Assembly (NCBI RefSeq): GCF_024734895.1
Contig: NZ_CP091430.1
Coordinates: 540,501 to 604,500, forward strand
DNA length: 64,000 nucleotides
Source: Paenibacillus spongiae
Lineage (GTDB): Bacteria; Bacillota; Bacilli; Paenibacillales; Paenibacillaceae
Reading direction: 5' to 3'
Each line of letters opens with the position of its first letter. Position 1 is the first letter of the stretch. Made by a program: the position numbers and the translations under genes. Below are positions 1 to 9,045 of this stretch, piece after piece. The notes below the pieces were generated by a model. It worked only from the letters and a program-made list of their open reading frames with translations, had not been told where the DNA came from and ran no database searches.

Positions 1-194
1 GCGTCGCGGTTGAAGCCTTCAAGGCGAAGAGCCTGCCTTCCCGTGTCGAGCGATTCGAGATTATTGTGTCGCTTCCGGGTATTATAGGCCCCGACTACGC
101 AGACAAGCTCATCCATGAGGCGGAGCGCGTGTGTACGATCGGCACAACCTTGAAGGTCGGGGTCCGTATCGAGACAGAAGCCCATTCCTACTAA
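1..194 (+). CDS. OsmC-like protein, C-terminal part
   Basis: Only the last 63 codons are in the window (first whole codon at base 3, stop TAA at 192). The tail has the pattern typical of OsmC/YhfA-type proteins: a beta strand ending in a SLPG turn, a helix carrying the conserved Cys (HEAERVCTIGTTL, residues about 40-52 of the fragment) and a final strand. OsmC-family proteins are thiol peroxidases or related stress proteins in the cytoplasm; the visible Cys would be the second reactive Cys. The first Cys would lie upstream of the window and cannot be checked. It ends 32 bases before the peptide transporter operon and is probably a separate gene. Confidence 0.7.
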   Translation, partial: VAVEAFKAKSLPSRVERFEIIVSLPGIIGPDYADKLIHEAERVCTIGTTLKVGVRIETEAHSY

Positions 195-226
195 GTCAGG
201 CTGGCATCGAGAGAGGGTGAAGAAAG

Positions 227-1237
227 TTGCTGGGATACGTACTCCGGCGGATGGCGATGATGGTTCCGAGTTTGATCGGAATCGTTGTGGTGACGTTCAT
301 CTTGACGCGGGTTTTACCGGGTGACCCGGCTTTAATGATAACGGGGGAACAAGCGCTCCCCGAGTTCGTGGACAAGGTGCGCGAGCAATATGGGTTTGAT
401 CAGCCCCTGTACATTCAATTCTGGGAATATATCAAGCAGCTTGCCCGGGGAGATCTTGGATTTGCGTGGCATACGGGACATTCAGTTGCATCCGATTTCG
501 CCTCGCGATTCCCCGCAACGGTCGAGCTGACGCTGGCAAGCATCTTCATTGCGCTTATCATCGCGCTGCCTATGGGCGTCCTGGCGGCATCCCGCAAGGA
601 TTCGCTGTTCGATCATTCGACGCGTCTCCTCTCGCTTCTGGGATCCTCGATGCCGATTTTCTGGCTCGGTCTGCTGCTTATTACGTTATTCTATTCGAAG
701 CTTGGCTGGCTGCCGGCGCCTGTGGGGCGAATCAGCGGGGATATTAATCCGCCGACGCATGTGACGGGACTGTATGTGGTGGACAGCCTGCTGAGCTGGG
801 ATATGGTGGCGCTCAAGGATTCGCTTCTTCACCTGCTGATGCCGGCCTTATGTCTAAGCATGGGGACGATGGCTGTCGTGACCAAGATGATCAGAGCCAG
901 CATGCTGGAGGTTGTTAAGCAGGATTTCATGCGGACGGCCAAGGCCAAAGGATTGTCGCAAGGAGCGGTGATCTACAAGCACGGTCTGATCAATTCCTTC
1001 ATTCCGACACTGACCGTTCTCGGTCTGCAATTCGGTTATCTGCTCGGCGGGGCGGTCATTACGGAAACGATCTTCGTATGGCCGGGCATAGGCAACTATG
1101 TAACGGAATCCATTCTCGCCGCCGATTATGCGCCCATTCAGGCGATGACCCTGATCAGCGCGGTACTTTATGGCATTATCAATCTTATCGTTGAACTGCT
1201 CTATGGAGCGTTGGATCCGCGGGTGCGTTATGAATAG
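227..1237 (+). CDS. Peptide ABC transporter permease, DppB/OppB type
   Basis: 336-aa inner-membrane permease. It starts at a TTG behind a purine-rich GAGAGGGTGAAG site. The N-terminal MLGYVLRRMAMMVPSLIGIVV (first helix) and the LPGDP segment near residue 31 are hallmarks of the first permease of family-5 peptide transporters. A cytoplasmic EAA-type loop (GLSQGAVIYKHGL, about residues 240-252) would contact the ATPases. About six membrane segments are seen, the usual length for the family. It overlaps the next permease by 8 bases (ATGAATAG), so the two are translationally coupled. Substrate is likely di- or oligopeptides; nickel or other ligands are possible in this family and cannot be excluded. 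Confidence 0.92.
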   Translation: MLGYVLRRMAMMVPSLIGIVVVTFILTRVLPGDPALMITGEQALPEFVDKVREQYGFDQPLYIQFWEYIKQLARGDLGFAWHTGHSVASDFASRFPATVELTLASIFIALIIALPMGVLAASRKDSLFDHSTRLLSLLGSSMPIFWLGLLLITLFYSKLGWLPAPVGRISGDINPPTHVTGLYVVDSLLSWDMVALKDSLLHLLMPALCLSMGTMAVVTKMIRASMLEVVKQDFMRTAKAKGLSQGAVIYKHGLINSFIPTLTVLGLQFGYLLGGAVITETIFVWPGIGNYVTESILAADYAPIQAMTLISAVLYGIINLIVELLYGALDPRVRYE

Positions 1238-2090
1238 AACGAGTACATGGAAAAATGTTGTTGGCAGGTTAGTCCGTAACCGTTTAGCGCTTGTAGGGTT
1301 ACTTCTCGTATTGGTATGGGTCGTGCTGGCTTGCTTGGCGCCGTTAATCGCGCCATATCCGCCGAATGAGATCAATACGGCAGACAAGCTGCTGCCGCCG
1401 AGCGCGGCGCACTTGCTGGGCACCGATAACTTCGGCCGGGATATCTTCAGCCGTATTCTATATGGAGCGCAAGTTACGATCTGGACGGGCTTCGTAGCCG
1501 TCGGCATTGCGTTCTTCATCGGCGTTCCGCTCGGCGCTATTGCCGGGTATTTCGGTGGGAGAATAGGGAATATTATCATGCGCGTAATGGATACGCTGCT
1601 TGCTTTCCCGTCGCTGATTCTGGCCATGGCGCTTGCGGCATCCATCGGCCCAGGGCTTCTCGGGGCGCTGCTCGCGGTCGGAATCGTCGGCATACCGGAG
1701 TTTGCCCGGCTCATGTACGGACAAACCATCGTCATTAAAGAGAAGGAATACATCGAAGCCAGCCGGGCGCTCGGGGTCAAGCATGGCGCCATCCTATATG
1801 GGCATGTGCTGCCGAATGCCTTCGCCCCGCTGCTTGTGCAAATTACATTGGGACTGGGATCGGCCGTCTTGACGACGTCGAGCTTGAGCTTTATCGGCCT
1901 TGGCGTCCGTCCGCCGACAGCGGAATGGGGCGCGATGATTTCCTATGGACGGGATTATATTTTGTCGGGCGAATGGTGGATGACGGTCTTCCCGGGCGTT
2001 GCCATCGCGACGACGATTCTCGGTTTCAGCTTGCTTGGAGACGGTCTGCGCGACATTCTGGATCCGCATGCCCGAACCTCTAGAAAGTAG
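1230..2090 (+). CDS. Peptide ABC transporter permease, DppC/OppC type
   Basis: 286-aa second permease. I chose the ATG at 1230 because it overlaps the stop of the first permease and gives the family-typical start MNRTSTWKNVVGRLVRNRLALVG, an N-terminal helix following a basic segment. The sequence LLGTDNFGRDIFSRILYGAQ (about residues 62-81) is the diagnostic DppC/OppC periplasmic-loop motif, and the EAA loop ASRALGVKHGAILYGHVLPN lies near residues 178-197. It pairs with the upstream permease to form the membrane channel. Downstream is an inverted repeat and then the binding protein gene. Confidence 0.93.
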   Translation: MNRTSTWKNVVGRLVRNRLALVGLLLVLVWVVLACLAPLIAPYPPNEINTADKLLPPSAAHLLGTDNFGRDIFSRILYGAQVTIWTGFVAVGIAFFIGVPLGAIAGYFGGRIGNIIMRVMDTLLAFPSLILAMALAASIGPGLLGALLAVGIVGIPEFARLMYGQTIVIKEKEYIEASRALGVKHGAILYGHVLPNAFAPLLVQITLGLGSAVLTTSSLSFIGLGVRPPTAEWGAMISYGRDYILSGEWWMTVFPGVAIATTILGFSLLGDGLRDILDPHARTSRK

Positions 2091-2092
2091 AA

Positions 2093-2117
2093 TGAACGAA
2101 ACGTTCCATTTCGTTCA
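2093..2117. promoter_or_regulatory. Inverted repeat between permease and binding-protein genes
   Basis: Perfect 9-base arms TGAACGAAA and TTTCGTTCA separated by 7 bases, 40 bases ahead of the lipoprotein start. No T tract follows. It could be an operator or an mRNA-stabilising hairpin that raises expression of the binding protein relative to the permeases; which one is not decidable here. Confidence 0.5.
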
Positions 2118-2156
2118 CAGTTATAAATAAATAAACGATATGGGGAGTGGATTCGA

Positions 2157-3770
2157 ATGAAAAAGAAACAGCTATTGGCGGTCATCTCGGCCTTATTAAT
2201 ATTGAGCATCATTGTCGGCTGCACGAACAGCGCGAATCCGAAGAATAACGCAGGCACTGGCGATCAGACGCAGAACAACAAGTCCGATGGCTCATCCGAT
2301 GCGCAAGGCAAGACGGTGACGATCGCCTTCTCGCAAGGCGCCGGCCAAACGATGGATCCGCATGATGCGGCCGACCTGACATCGGGCAGCTATGTATTCG
2401 CCTTGTATGATCAATTGGTGACGAGCGGAACCGAGGAGAAGGATGGCAAGACGGTCGGACGCACCGATTTGATCGAGCCTTCTCTGGCTGAGAAGTGGAC
2501 GATATCCGACGATTTGAAGACCTATACCTTTACGCTGCGGGACGGGGTGAAATTCAATAGCGGAGAGCCGGTGAACGCGGACGCGGTCGTGTACTCGTTC
2601 GAGCGCCTGCAATCCAAGGGTGAGGGCGGCAGCCTCTATAAGCTCGCGAACATTCAATCCGTTACGAAAATCGACGAAAAGACCGTCGAATTCAAATTGG
2701 GCGCACCCAATCATTTGTTCCTGAAATATCTGGCTACCTTCACGTTCTCGATTGTGGATCCTTCCGTAGCCGAGAAGAACCCGGATGATTACTTGACTCA
2801 AAATTCCGCAGGCTCCGGAGCGTTCACCTTGGAGAAGTGGGATCCGGCCACCGAGGCTGTATTCATAGCGAACAAGGATTATTGGAAGGGCGCTCCGAAA
2901 GCGGACAAAATCATCGTCAAATTTGTGAAGGAAGCTTCGAACCGCGAGCTTCTGCTGCAGAACGGGGATGTCGACGTTGCGATGGACATTCCGCCGAAGG
3001 ACGTCGCCAGCCTTGCGAAGAAAGAAAATCTGGTGATCAGCTCGGAGCCGACGAACCGGATCGTTTACTTGGGAATGAACGCGCAATTCAAGCCATTTGA
3101 CCAGCTGAAGGTAAGACAGGCGATCCATTATTTAATCCCGCAGGACAAGCTCATTCAAGATGTCGTGTATGGACAAGGCGCACCGATGACGAGCTCGATC
3201 TCGAGCAAGTCGCCTGCCCACTCTGCGGAGGGCTATGTCTATGAATACAATGTGGAGAAGGCCAAAGCCTTGTTGAAGGAAGCGGGACTGGAGAACGGCT
3301 TCACGTTCGATCTGACCGTGAACTCCTCCACGCAGGACTATGAGGACATTGCGGTACTGCTTAAATCCGAGCTGGAGAAGGTTGGCGTGACCTTGAACAT
3401 TAACAAAGTGGCGCCTGCACAATACCGTGAGCTTGTGAACAATAAGAAAGCAGCGGCATTCCTCGGAAAATACACATCGCTTGTGAACGATCCGTCGTAT
3501 CATTACGGATTCTTGCTCGACAGCAAGGGCGCTTCCAACTATGCGGCCTACAACAGTCCGGCGGTGGACGATCTGCTGGCCAAAGCGAACGCCGAGCCGG
3601 ACGAAAGCAAGCGGCTGGAGCTGTACAAAGCGGTACAGAATCAAGTTTCCGCCGATTCGCCATGGGCTTATCTGTATGAAACGAATCTGATTGCCGGTTT
3701 TAATAAGAATGTCCAAGGGTACATTTTTTATCCGGACGAAATCCTCCGTTTTGTCTCGATCTATAAATAA
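2157..3770 (+). CDS. Peptide-binding lipoprotein, family 5 (OppA/DppA)
   Basis: 537-aa extracellular solute-binding protein. It has a lipoprotein signal peptide with the lipobox IVGC (Cys22 becomes the lipidated N-terminus), followed by a flexible Asn/Ser/Gly-rich linker. The mature part has the family-5 features: GAGQTMDPHDAADLTSG near the start, LAEKWTISDDLKTYTFTLRDGVKFNSGEPVNADAV-type segment (the SBP_bac_5 signature region), and the usual length of about 500 residues. It captures peptides outside the cell and delivers them to the two permeases encoded just upstream. A ribosome site GGGGAG precedes the ATG. A strong terminator follows, so the ATPase genes downstream depend on readthrough or on their own promoter. 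Confidence 0.93.
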   Translation: MKKKQLLAVISALLILSIIVGCTNSANPKNNAGTGDQTQNNKSDGSSDAQGKTVTIAFSQGAGQTMDPHDAADLTSGSYVFALYDQLVTSGTEEKDGKTVGRTDLIEPSLAEKWTISDDLKTYTFTLRDGVKFNSGEPVNADAVVYSFERLQSKGEGGSLYKLANIQSVTKIDEKTVEFKLGAPNHLFLKYLATFTFSIVDPSVAEKNPDDYLTQNSAGSGAFTLEKWDPATEAVFIANKDYWKGAPKADKIIVKFVKEASNRELLLQNGDVDVAMDIPPKDVASLAKKENLVISSEPTNRIVYLGMNAQFKPFDQLKVRQAIHYLIPQDKLIQDVVYGQGAPMTSSISSKSPAHSAEGYVYEYNVEKAKALLKEAGLENGFTFDLTVNSSTQDYEDIAVLLKSELEKVGVTLNINKVAPAQYRELVNNKKAAAFLGKYTSLVNDPSYHYGFLLDSKGASNYAAYNSPAVDDLLAKANAEPDESKRLELYKAVQNQVSADSPWAYLYETNLIAGFNKNVQGYIFYPDEILRFVSIYK

Positions 3771-3778
3771 TAGCGAAG

Positions 3779-3803
3779 CCCCCGAGTCATATTCGGGGGT
3801 TTT
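3779..3803 (+). terminator. Intrinsic terminator after binding protein
   Basis: CCCCCGA / TCGGGGG stem with a 7-base loop followed by TTTT. It splits the transporter operon between lipoprotein and ATPase genes, a position that often gives excess binding protein. Confidence 0.85.
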
Positions 3804-3915
3804 AGCCCGACTGCCGCATCCTTCGCGGCTTACCGGGTATTATGTCGCACAGCTGTTACGGGGGAAGGCGGCTTCGGCTTTAACATTGAACAAGAGCGTT
3901 TCAGGGGAGGCAACT

Positions 3916-4893
3916 ATGACGAAGCTGTTGGAAGTGAGCGGGTTAAGAACGGAGTTTCAAACTGCGGCTGCTCCCGTCCGGGTGGTCGATGGCATCGATG
4001 TATCGCTGAGCCCTGGCGAAACGTTAGGCATCGTCGGGGAATCCGGCAGCGGGAAAAGCGTGACGTCCCTGTCGATCATGGGGCTGCTGCCCGAAGGGCA
4101 GGCAGCTGTTGCAGGCGGCGATATCCGTCTGAACGGTCAGAGCTTGACCCGCATGACGGAATCGGAGATGCGCAAGATTCGCGGCAATAAGATTGCGATG
4201 ATCTTTCAGGAGCCGATGACGGCGTTGAATCCCGTGTTCAAGATCGGCCGGCAATTGGAAGAAGCAATCCGGCAGCATTCGGACAAAAGCCGGCGGGCCG
4301 CCCGCAAGGAAGCCATCGACTTATTAAGCGATGTCGGCATATCGATGCCGGAGCAGATGATCAATGTGTATCCGCATCAGCTGTCCGGCGGAATGCGGCA
4401 GCGGGTCATGATTGCGATGGCGATGGCCTGCAATCCGGAGGTTCTGATCGCAGACGAACCGACGACGGCGCTCGACGTTACCATTCAGGCGCAGATATTG
4501 GATTTAATGCGGAAGCTGCAGCGGGAACGCGGTACGGCTATTATGCTCATTACCCATGACTTGGGCGTTATCGCCGAGATGTGCGACCGGGTATCGGTCA
4601 TGTACGCAGGGCAGATCGTCGAGGAAGGGGACGTCGAGACGCTGTTCCGGGAGCCGAAGCATCCGTATACGATCGGATTAATGAATTCGCTGCCTCAGTT
4701 CTCCGGCGGTCAGGAACGGCTGTACTCGATTCCGGGACAAGTGCCTCAGCCCGCGGATTATCCGGCAGGCTGCCGCTTCGCGCCGCGCTGTCCGTCCCGG
4801 ATGGAGGTTTGCGAGACGAGCGAGCCGGGTTCATTCGATTTCGGAGACGGGCACCGGTGCAAATGCCATCTGTACAGGGGGGAATCGCGATGA
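3916..4893 (+). CDS. Peptide ABC transporter ATPase, OppD/DppD type
   Basis: 325-aa ATP-hydrolysing subunit. The ATG at 3916 follows GGGGAGG by 5 bases; a longer in-frame reading upstream crosses the terminator and is not credible. Walker A GESGSGKS is at residues 41-48, the signature LSGGMRQR near 155, and Walker [13 protein letters not shown] near 176. The C-terminal extension typical of peptide transporters carries the Cys-rich end [15 protein letters not shown]. It overlaps the next ATPase by four bases (ATGA), so the two are coupled and act as a heterodimer. Confidence 0.94.
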   Translation: MTKLLEVSGLRTEFQTAAAPVRVVDGIDVSLSPGETLGIVGESGSGKSVTSLSIMGLLPEGQAAVAGGDIRLNGQSLTRMTESEMRKIRGNKIAMIFQEPMTALNPVFKIGRQLEEAIRQHSDKSRRAARKEAIDLLSDVGISMPEQMINVYPHQLSGGMRQRVMIAMAMACNPEVLIADEPTTALDVTIQAQILDLMRKLQRERGTAIMLITHDLGVIAEMCDRVSVMYAGQIVEEGDVETLFREPKHPYTIGLMNSLPQFSGGQERLYSIPGQVPQPADYPAGCRFAPRCPSRMEVCETSEPGSFDFGDGHRCKCHLYRGESR

Positions 4894-5864
4894 CGGCAAT
4901 GCCCATGCTTGAAATAAAAGATTTGAAAAAGCATTATTCGGTCCGGAAGGGCATCTTCCGCCAATCGGAAGAAACCGCCAAGGCGCTTGACGGCGTCTCC
5001 CTGACGATCGGCAAGGGCGAAACGTTCGCCGTTGTGGGCGAATCCGGCTGCGGCAAGACAACGCTGGGCAAGACGCTGCTAAGGCTTATTGAGCCGACGG
5101 CCGGCAGCATTCGGTTCGAGGGAACGGACATCACGCAGCTGAACGCGGAGGAGATGCGGCGGTTGAAGACCGACATGCAGATCGTCTTTCAAGATCCCTA
5201 CGGATCGTTAGATCCGAAGTGGACGATACGGAAGACGCTGGAGGAGCCGCTTCGGACCCATCTGCGCTTATCCGGCGACGCTATCCGTGCCAAGGTGGAT
5301 GAAATGCTGCAGGTCGTCGGACTGACGCCTCATCATGGCGACCGGTATCCGCATGAATTATCCGGCGGACAGCGGCAGCGGATCGGCATCGCCCGAGCGC
5401 TTATTCTGGAGCCGAAGTTCGTCGTCTTCGACGAGCCGGTCTCGGCGCTCGATGTATCGATCCAGGCCCAGATTTTGAACTTGATGCAGGATTTGCAGAA
5501 TCGGCTGGCGCTGACCTACTTGTTCGTTTCTCATGACCTGTCGGTCGTCCGGTTTATAAGCGATCGGATCGGTGTAATGTACTTGGGCAGAATGGTGGAG
5601 GTAGGACCTACCGACGAGGTATTCAGCCATCCCCTTCATCCCTATACGCAAGCGCTCATCTCAGCCATCCCAGAGCCGGATCCGGCGAAGCGCAGGGAGC
5701 GGATTGTATTGGCTGGAGACGTACCCGGCCCGCGCAATCAGCCGCCAGGCTGCGCGTTCCATACCCGCTGCCCGATGGCGATGCCCGAATGCCGCTCCAT
5801 ACGGCCTGAACTGCAGACGGTTTCCGGCAATCACGCAACGGCGTGTCATCTATATAAAGATTAA
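4890..5864 (+). CDS. Peptide ABC transporter ATPase, OppF/DppF type
   Basis: 324-aa partner ATPase. The start ATG at 4890 overlaps the OppD-type stop. Walker A GESGCGKT, signature LSGGQRQR and Walker B FVVFDEPVSALD are all intact, and the C-terminal oligopeptide-transporter extension again ends with a Cys-containing motif (GCAFHTRCPMAMPEC). The Gln in VFQDPYGSLDP is the usual Q-loop of OppF. The five genes from 227 to 5864 make a complete importer. Confidence 0.94.
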   Translation: MTAMPMLEIKDLKKHYSVRKGIFRQSEETAKALDGVSLTIGKGETFAVVGESGCGKTTLGKTLLRLIEPTAGSIRFEGTDITQLNAEEMRRLKTDMQIVFQDPYGSLDPKWTIRKTLEEPLRTHLRLSGDAIRAKVDEMLQVVGLTPHHGDRYPHELSGGQRQRIGIARALILEPKFVVFDEPVSALDVSIQAQILNLMQDLQNRLALTYLFVSHDLSVVRFISDRIGVMYLGRMVEVGPTDEVFSHPLHPYTQALISAIPEPDPAKRRERIVLAGDVPGPRNQPPGCAFHTRCPMAMPECRSIRPELQTVSGNHATACHLYKD

Positions 5865-5871
5865 TCGTTTC

Positions 5872-5899
5872 AACCTCGTGTCCGGCACGAGGTTTTTTT
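5872..5899 (+). terminator. Intrinsic terminator of the peptide transporter operon
   Basis: AACCTCGTG / CACGAGGTT stem, 5-base loop, then a T7 run, 7 bases after the OppF-type stop codon. Confidence 0.9.
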
Positions 5900-6096
5900 G
5901 TGCTTTGACCCAAAAAAAGAGACTGGATTCGACAAAATTCCAAGAAACTAATATATAATAAATGGAAAATGCGCCATTTCAATGCGATAATTATATAGCC
6001 TTTATAGGCGTAGAGAACTATAGTCATTTATACAAAGATTATACAAAAGTGACCGTCATTCTGTTTGCGATTCGCAAGTTGAGGAGAGCCAATCAC

Positions 6097-7440
6097 ATGG
6101 GAAAATGCCCCTATCATGCCTTCACGTCGCTATTCCGGAGAAATGCCAATGCAATCTCGACGCTATCGCCCCAACCCGACGCTCATTCCGGTAACGTTTA
6201 TGCTCCAGCTAGTATCGAATCCCTTGAAGACGAATTCATGGTGCAGCTCGATATGATCGGCCTGACGGTGGAAGATTTGAATATGCTCAAGAAATATCAG
6301 CCGATCGTGGTGGAGTTTTCGGATTCAATTGTAGAATCCTTCTATATGAAGGTTCTCCATGTTCCGGGACTCCAAGCCATCATCATGAAGAACAGCTCGA
6401 TCGAAAGGCTGCGCCTTACCCTTCGCGACCATCTGATCGAAATGTTCGACGGCAGGATCGACAATGATTTCGTTCAGAAGCGATTGAAGATCGCATCGGT
6501 GCATCAACGGATCGGATTGGAGCCCAAATGGTATATGGGCGCTTTCCAGAATCTGCAGAATACGATGCTGGGCATCATCCACAATTATTTGCATGATCAA
6601 GCCGAAGGCCTGGCTCTGAGCAAGGCAATCACGAAGCTGCTCAATTTCGAGCAGCAGCTTGTCCTGGAAGCCTACGAGAAGATGAACGTGGAGCATCAGG
6701 AGAACCAATACGAGCTGATTAAGCGGCAATTGAAGGAGAAGATCATCTCGGTTAGCCAGAGGCTGGCTCTCCTGACGGAACAGACCAACACTTCGACGCA
6801 GGAGCTGATCGGTTCAAGCAATCAAGTGGCGGCCTCGTTCATGAGCAGCTCGGAGAAGACGAAGGAGTCCCGCTCGCTTGCTTTGAAGGGATCGGAGAAT
6901 ATGGCCAAGCTGGAGCAGAGCATGGATGCCATACATGGCAGCTCTATGCAAATGGAGGGGGCTGTCGTCCAGCTTCGGGATTCTTCGCTGCAAATCAAGC
7001 AAATTGTAACCATCGTGGAGGAGATCTCCAGCCAGATCAAGCTGTTGTCGCTCAATGCTTCTATCGAGGCGGCAAGAGCGGGCGAGTATGGAGCCGGGTT
7101 CTCGGTCGTCGCCCAAGAAGTGAAGAAGCTGTCGGAGGAGACGCGAGCAGCCGTGAGCCGGATCAGCGAGCTCATTAAAAAGTCGAACGCGTATACGGCC
7201 GAAGTCGTTCATTCGATTGATGCCGTTCAAACGCATGTCCAAGCCGGGCAGCAGGAATCGGTGCGAATGAACGAGATGTTTGCCCTCATTCTGAGGTCGC
7301 TGGAGAGCGGGCTGGATGAATTGGATCTCGTTGAGATCGAAATTCAAGGCCTGGTCAGTGGAATTGGAGAGGTTGGAGCGGCTACAGACGAGGTGGCCAG
7401 TTCGGCCGAAGAGCTGAACCATACCGCTAATAATTATTAA
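6097..7440 (+). CDS. hemAT: Globin-coupled chemotaxis/aerotaxis transducer, HemAT type
   Basis: 447-aa soluble receptor. ATG at 6097 has GAGGAG upstream. Residues about 45-170 form a sensor globin: the segment KIASVHQRIGLEPKWY contains the proximal haem-ligand His136. Residues about 215-447 form the methyl-accepting signalling domain, with the conserved hairpin tip region LLSLNASIEAARAGEYGAGF near residue 325. There is no membrane segment, as in HemAT of Bacillus (about 430 aa). Family role: binds oxygen through haem and signals through CheA/CheW. The first 40 residues are a non-conserved Cys/His-containing tail. Stands alone, with no chemotaxis genes nearby. Confidence 0.9.
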   Translation: MGKCPYHAFTSLFRRNANAISTLSPQPDAHSGNVYAPASIESLEDEFMVQLDMIGLTVEDLNMLKKYQPIVVEFSDSIVESFYMKVLHVPGLQAIIMKNSSIERLRLTLRDHLIEMFDGRIDNDFVQKRLKIASVHQRIGLEPKWYMGAFQNLQNTMLGIIHNYLHDQAEGLALSKAITKLLNFEQQLVLEAYEKMNVEHQENQYELIKRQLKEKIISVSQRLALLTEQTNTSTQELIGSSNQVAASFMSSSEKTKESRSLALKGSENMAKLEQSMDAIHGSSMQMEGAVVQLRDSSLQIKQIVTIVEEISSQIKLLSLNASIEAARAGEYGAGFSVVAQEVKKLSEETRAAVSRISELIKKSNAYTAEVVHSIDAVQTHVQAGQQESVRMNEMFALILRSLESGLDELDLVEIEIQGLVSGIGEVGAATDEVASSAEELNHTANNY

Positions 7441-7556
7441 TAAAAGCTGTATTGACCATATTTGTGCAGCCCTCGAAGGATGAACTTCATGTTATACTAT
7501 CATAATGAGTAACATGCTTCGGGCTAACGGAGCGGCACAAGAAAGGTTGCATACAG

Positions 7557-7778
7557 ATGAATAAGTTTACAGACTGGAATCAGAAGGCGAAGGAAACCTT
7601 TCAGGCGACCAGCAAAGAAGAGGTTTATACCGTAATGGAAGCCGGTCAATTGCTCGGCCTGACGAAGGATCAGATGAAGGCTTACGTCGATAAGCACGGA
7701 TTGACCAAGGTTCCGATTATGAGAAGCGTGCATCGATACCTGCTGCTCAAAAGCGAGATTGAAGCCATAGTGGGGTAA
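7557..7778 (+). CDS. Small excisionase/MerR-like helix-turn-helix protein
   Basis: 73 aa. The core VYTVMEAGQLLGLTKDQMKAYVDKHG (about residues 22-47) followed by a basic segment and KSEIEAIVG matches the layout of HTH_17/excisionase-like winged helices: a 'helix-turn-helix then R/K-Y-x-hydrophobic' pattern. Probably a small DNA-binding protein. The ribosome site GAAAGG is weak to moderate. A terminator follows directly. No phage or integrase genes are nearby, so a housekeeping regulatory role is more likely than excision. Target unknown. Confidence 0.65.
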   Translation: MNKFTDWNQKAKETFQATSKEEVYTVMEAGQLLGLTKDQMKAYVDKHGLTKVPIMRSVHRYLLLKSEIEAIVG

Positions 7779-7794
7779 CCCCGTCCGGATGAAA

Positions 7795-7826
7795 AACACT
7801 GACCTTGCAGCGTCGGTGTTTTTTTG
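7795..7826 (+). terminator. Intrinsic terminator
   Basis: AACACTGAC / GTCGGTGTT stem (one G:T pair), 8-base loop, T-rich tail; 17 bases after the stop of the small HTH gene. Confidence 0.85.
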
Positions 7827-7873
7827 ATGTCGGTAAGCCTTCGAACGAGAAATCGACGCGCCGGTTTCAAACC

Positions 7874-7919
7874 ACAAAACGGCCTTTGTCCGCATCCATC
7901 GCGGGCAGGGCCGTTTTGT
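7874..7919. other. Large perfect hairpin
   Basis: ACAAAACGGCC / GGCCGTTTTGT, 11 perfect pairs with a 24-base loop, lying between the small HTH gene and the convergent secreted-protein gene. No clear T tract on either strand, so a second terminator is only possible. Confidence 0.4.
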
Positions 7920-8036
7920 AATTTCTTATTTAGCATATTAGGAGGCAACACGATGACATAAGATTACCTGCATGGGTGAAGCAAAGTACCGAGCTTCGAA
8001 AAGACTTTATGAAACTAGGGCAATCCACTTATTTGA

Positions 8037-8657
8037 TTAGCCACAGCCATAAGGGGGTTTAGGCAAGCCTAGGCGGTCTAAGTTGCCGCATACCGTACTT
8101 TGCCAGTAAGCCAGCTGATCATCCAGATCTTTCGCAGAATGCTGTTGAATGATTTCGATGTAGGCTGTAGCTGCCGCGACTTGCGGATCGAAGGACCAGG
8201 ACCAATAATCCGTCCGATCATAACGGCCGATCCATTGTCCGTCTACGCCGAATTTTTGTTGATCGGTTACACCGATGACGGCTCCGTCCGCCGATCTCAG
8301 CAAAAGGAAGACGCCGCCAGTAAATCCGGTTAATTTGACGTTGTTTTTCGTACGGGTTACGACATCAAGCTGGCCGGCAAGTGCTCCCGAGCGCTGCAGC
8401 GTAGCCCGTGTATACATGTAACGCCCGCCATTGGAGCTTTGCCAGGTAGACTCTGCCGTTAAAGAAGGAATGGTTTGGATCGTGGATGAAGATGAAGTGC
8501 TTCCGCCCGTGCTTCCTCCTGTTCCACCATTATAACCGCCGCCATCGACCGGATCTTCCGACATCCGCGCCGAGACTGACATGGCAGGAACAGCAGCAAG
8601 CAGGGTAAAAGCGGCAAGCATAAACGTTAACAATAAACCTTTCCATGTTCTCATCAT
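8037..8657 (-). CDS. Secreted protein of unknown function, Gly/Ser-rich linker
   Basis: About 206 aa. I start at ATG 8657 (or the next codon, 8654): GGAGGG lies 4 or 7 bases upstream, while the longer in-frame start would overlap that site. Signal peptide at residues about 2-30 (basic, hydrophobic, ending SVSA). A low-complexity Gly/Ser/Thr linker follows (about 37-58), then a compact domain with YTRATLQRSG and WSFDPQVAAATAYIEI strands and two Cys near the C-terminus (TVCGN, YGCG) that could pair. No family recognised. Likely exported, standing alone. Confidence 0.7.
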   Translation of the reverse strand: MMRTWKGLLLTFMLAAFTLLAAVPAMSVSARMSEDPVDGGGYNGGTGGSTGGSTSSSSTIQTIPSLTAESTWQSSNGGRYMYTRATLQRSGALAGQLDVVTRTKNNVKLTGFTGGVFLLLRSADGAVIGVTDQQKFGVDGQWIGRYDRTDYWSWSFDPQVAAATAYIEIIQQHSAKDLDDQLAYWQSTVCGNLDRLGLPKPPYGCG

Positions 8658-9045
8658 AAAACCCTCCAAATAATGATTTCTTGTGGTTGCAACACTCCAT
8701 CATTATGGAATAATATTTATCATCCAAAAAGTACCAATTTTTCATAGTACCGGTGGTAAGCGAATTTCTAAGTTTTGATCCTCTCCTTGAGTTCTCTACA
8801 GCACGGGCTGCCGAATTGGAGAGGTGGAGAAGATAAACATCGAGGATCTGAACGGGGGAGAATTGCTCTGCTGTTGTAATTGGCAAGGGTTCAAAACGGT
8901 CTATCATGCTATAGACTGAGGAAATAGACGTCGCCCCCTATTTTGAAGCGCAAATATGGAATCACGAGGTCGAATTAACCTACTTTGGACTCTCTATCCG
9001 GCCGGAGGACACCCGTTATAATAACAAGTAAGGAGGCGATGAAAG
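8658..9045. other. Intergenic region, nothing recognised
   Basis: 388 bases between divergent genes. A TATAAT hexamer at 9017-9022 sits upstream of the YdjC-like gene, but no convincing -35 box is found at the right distance. No coding potential seen. Confidence 0.4.

Noticed and set aside
854-1792. 312-aa minus-strand frame opposite the permeases
   Set aside because: Shadow of two clear permease genes; Pro/Ser/Arg-rich composition without family features.
5962-6096. Longer N-terminus for HemAT
   Set aside because: The upstream extension is AT-rich, lacks a ribosome site and is not seen in the family; ATG 6097 has GAGGAG.
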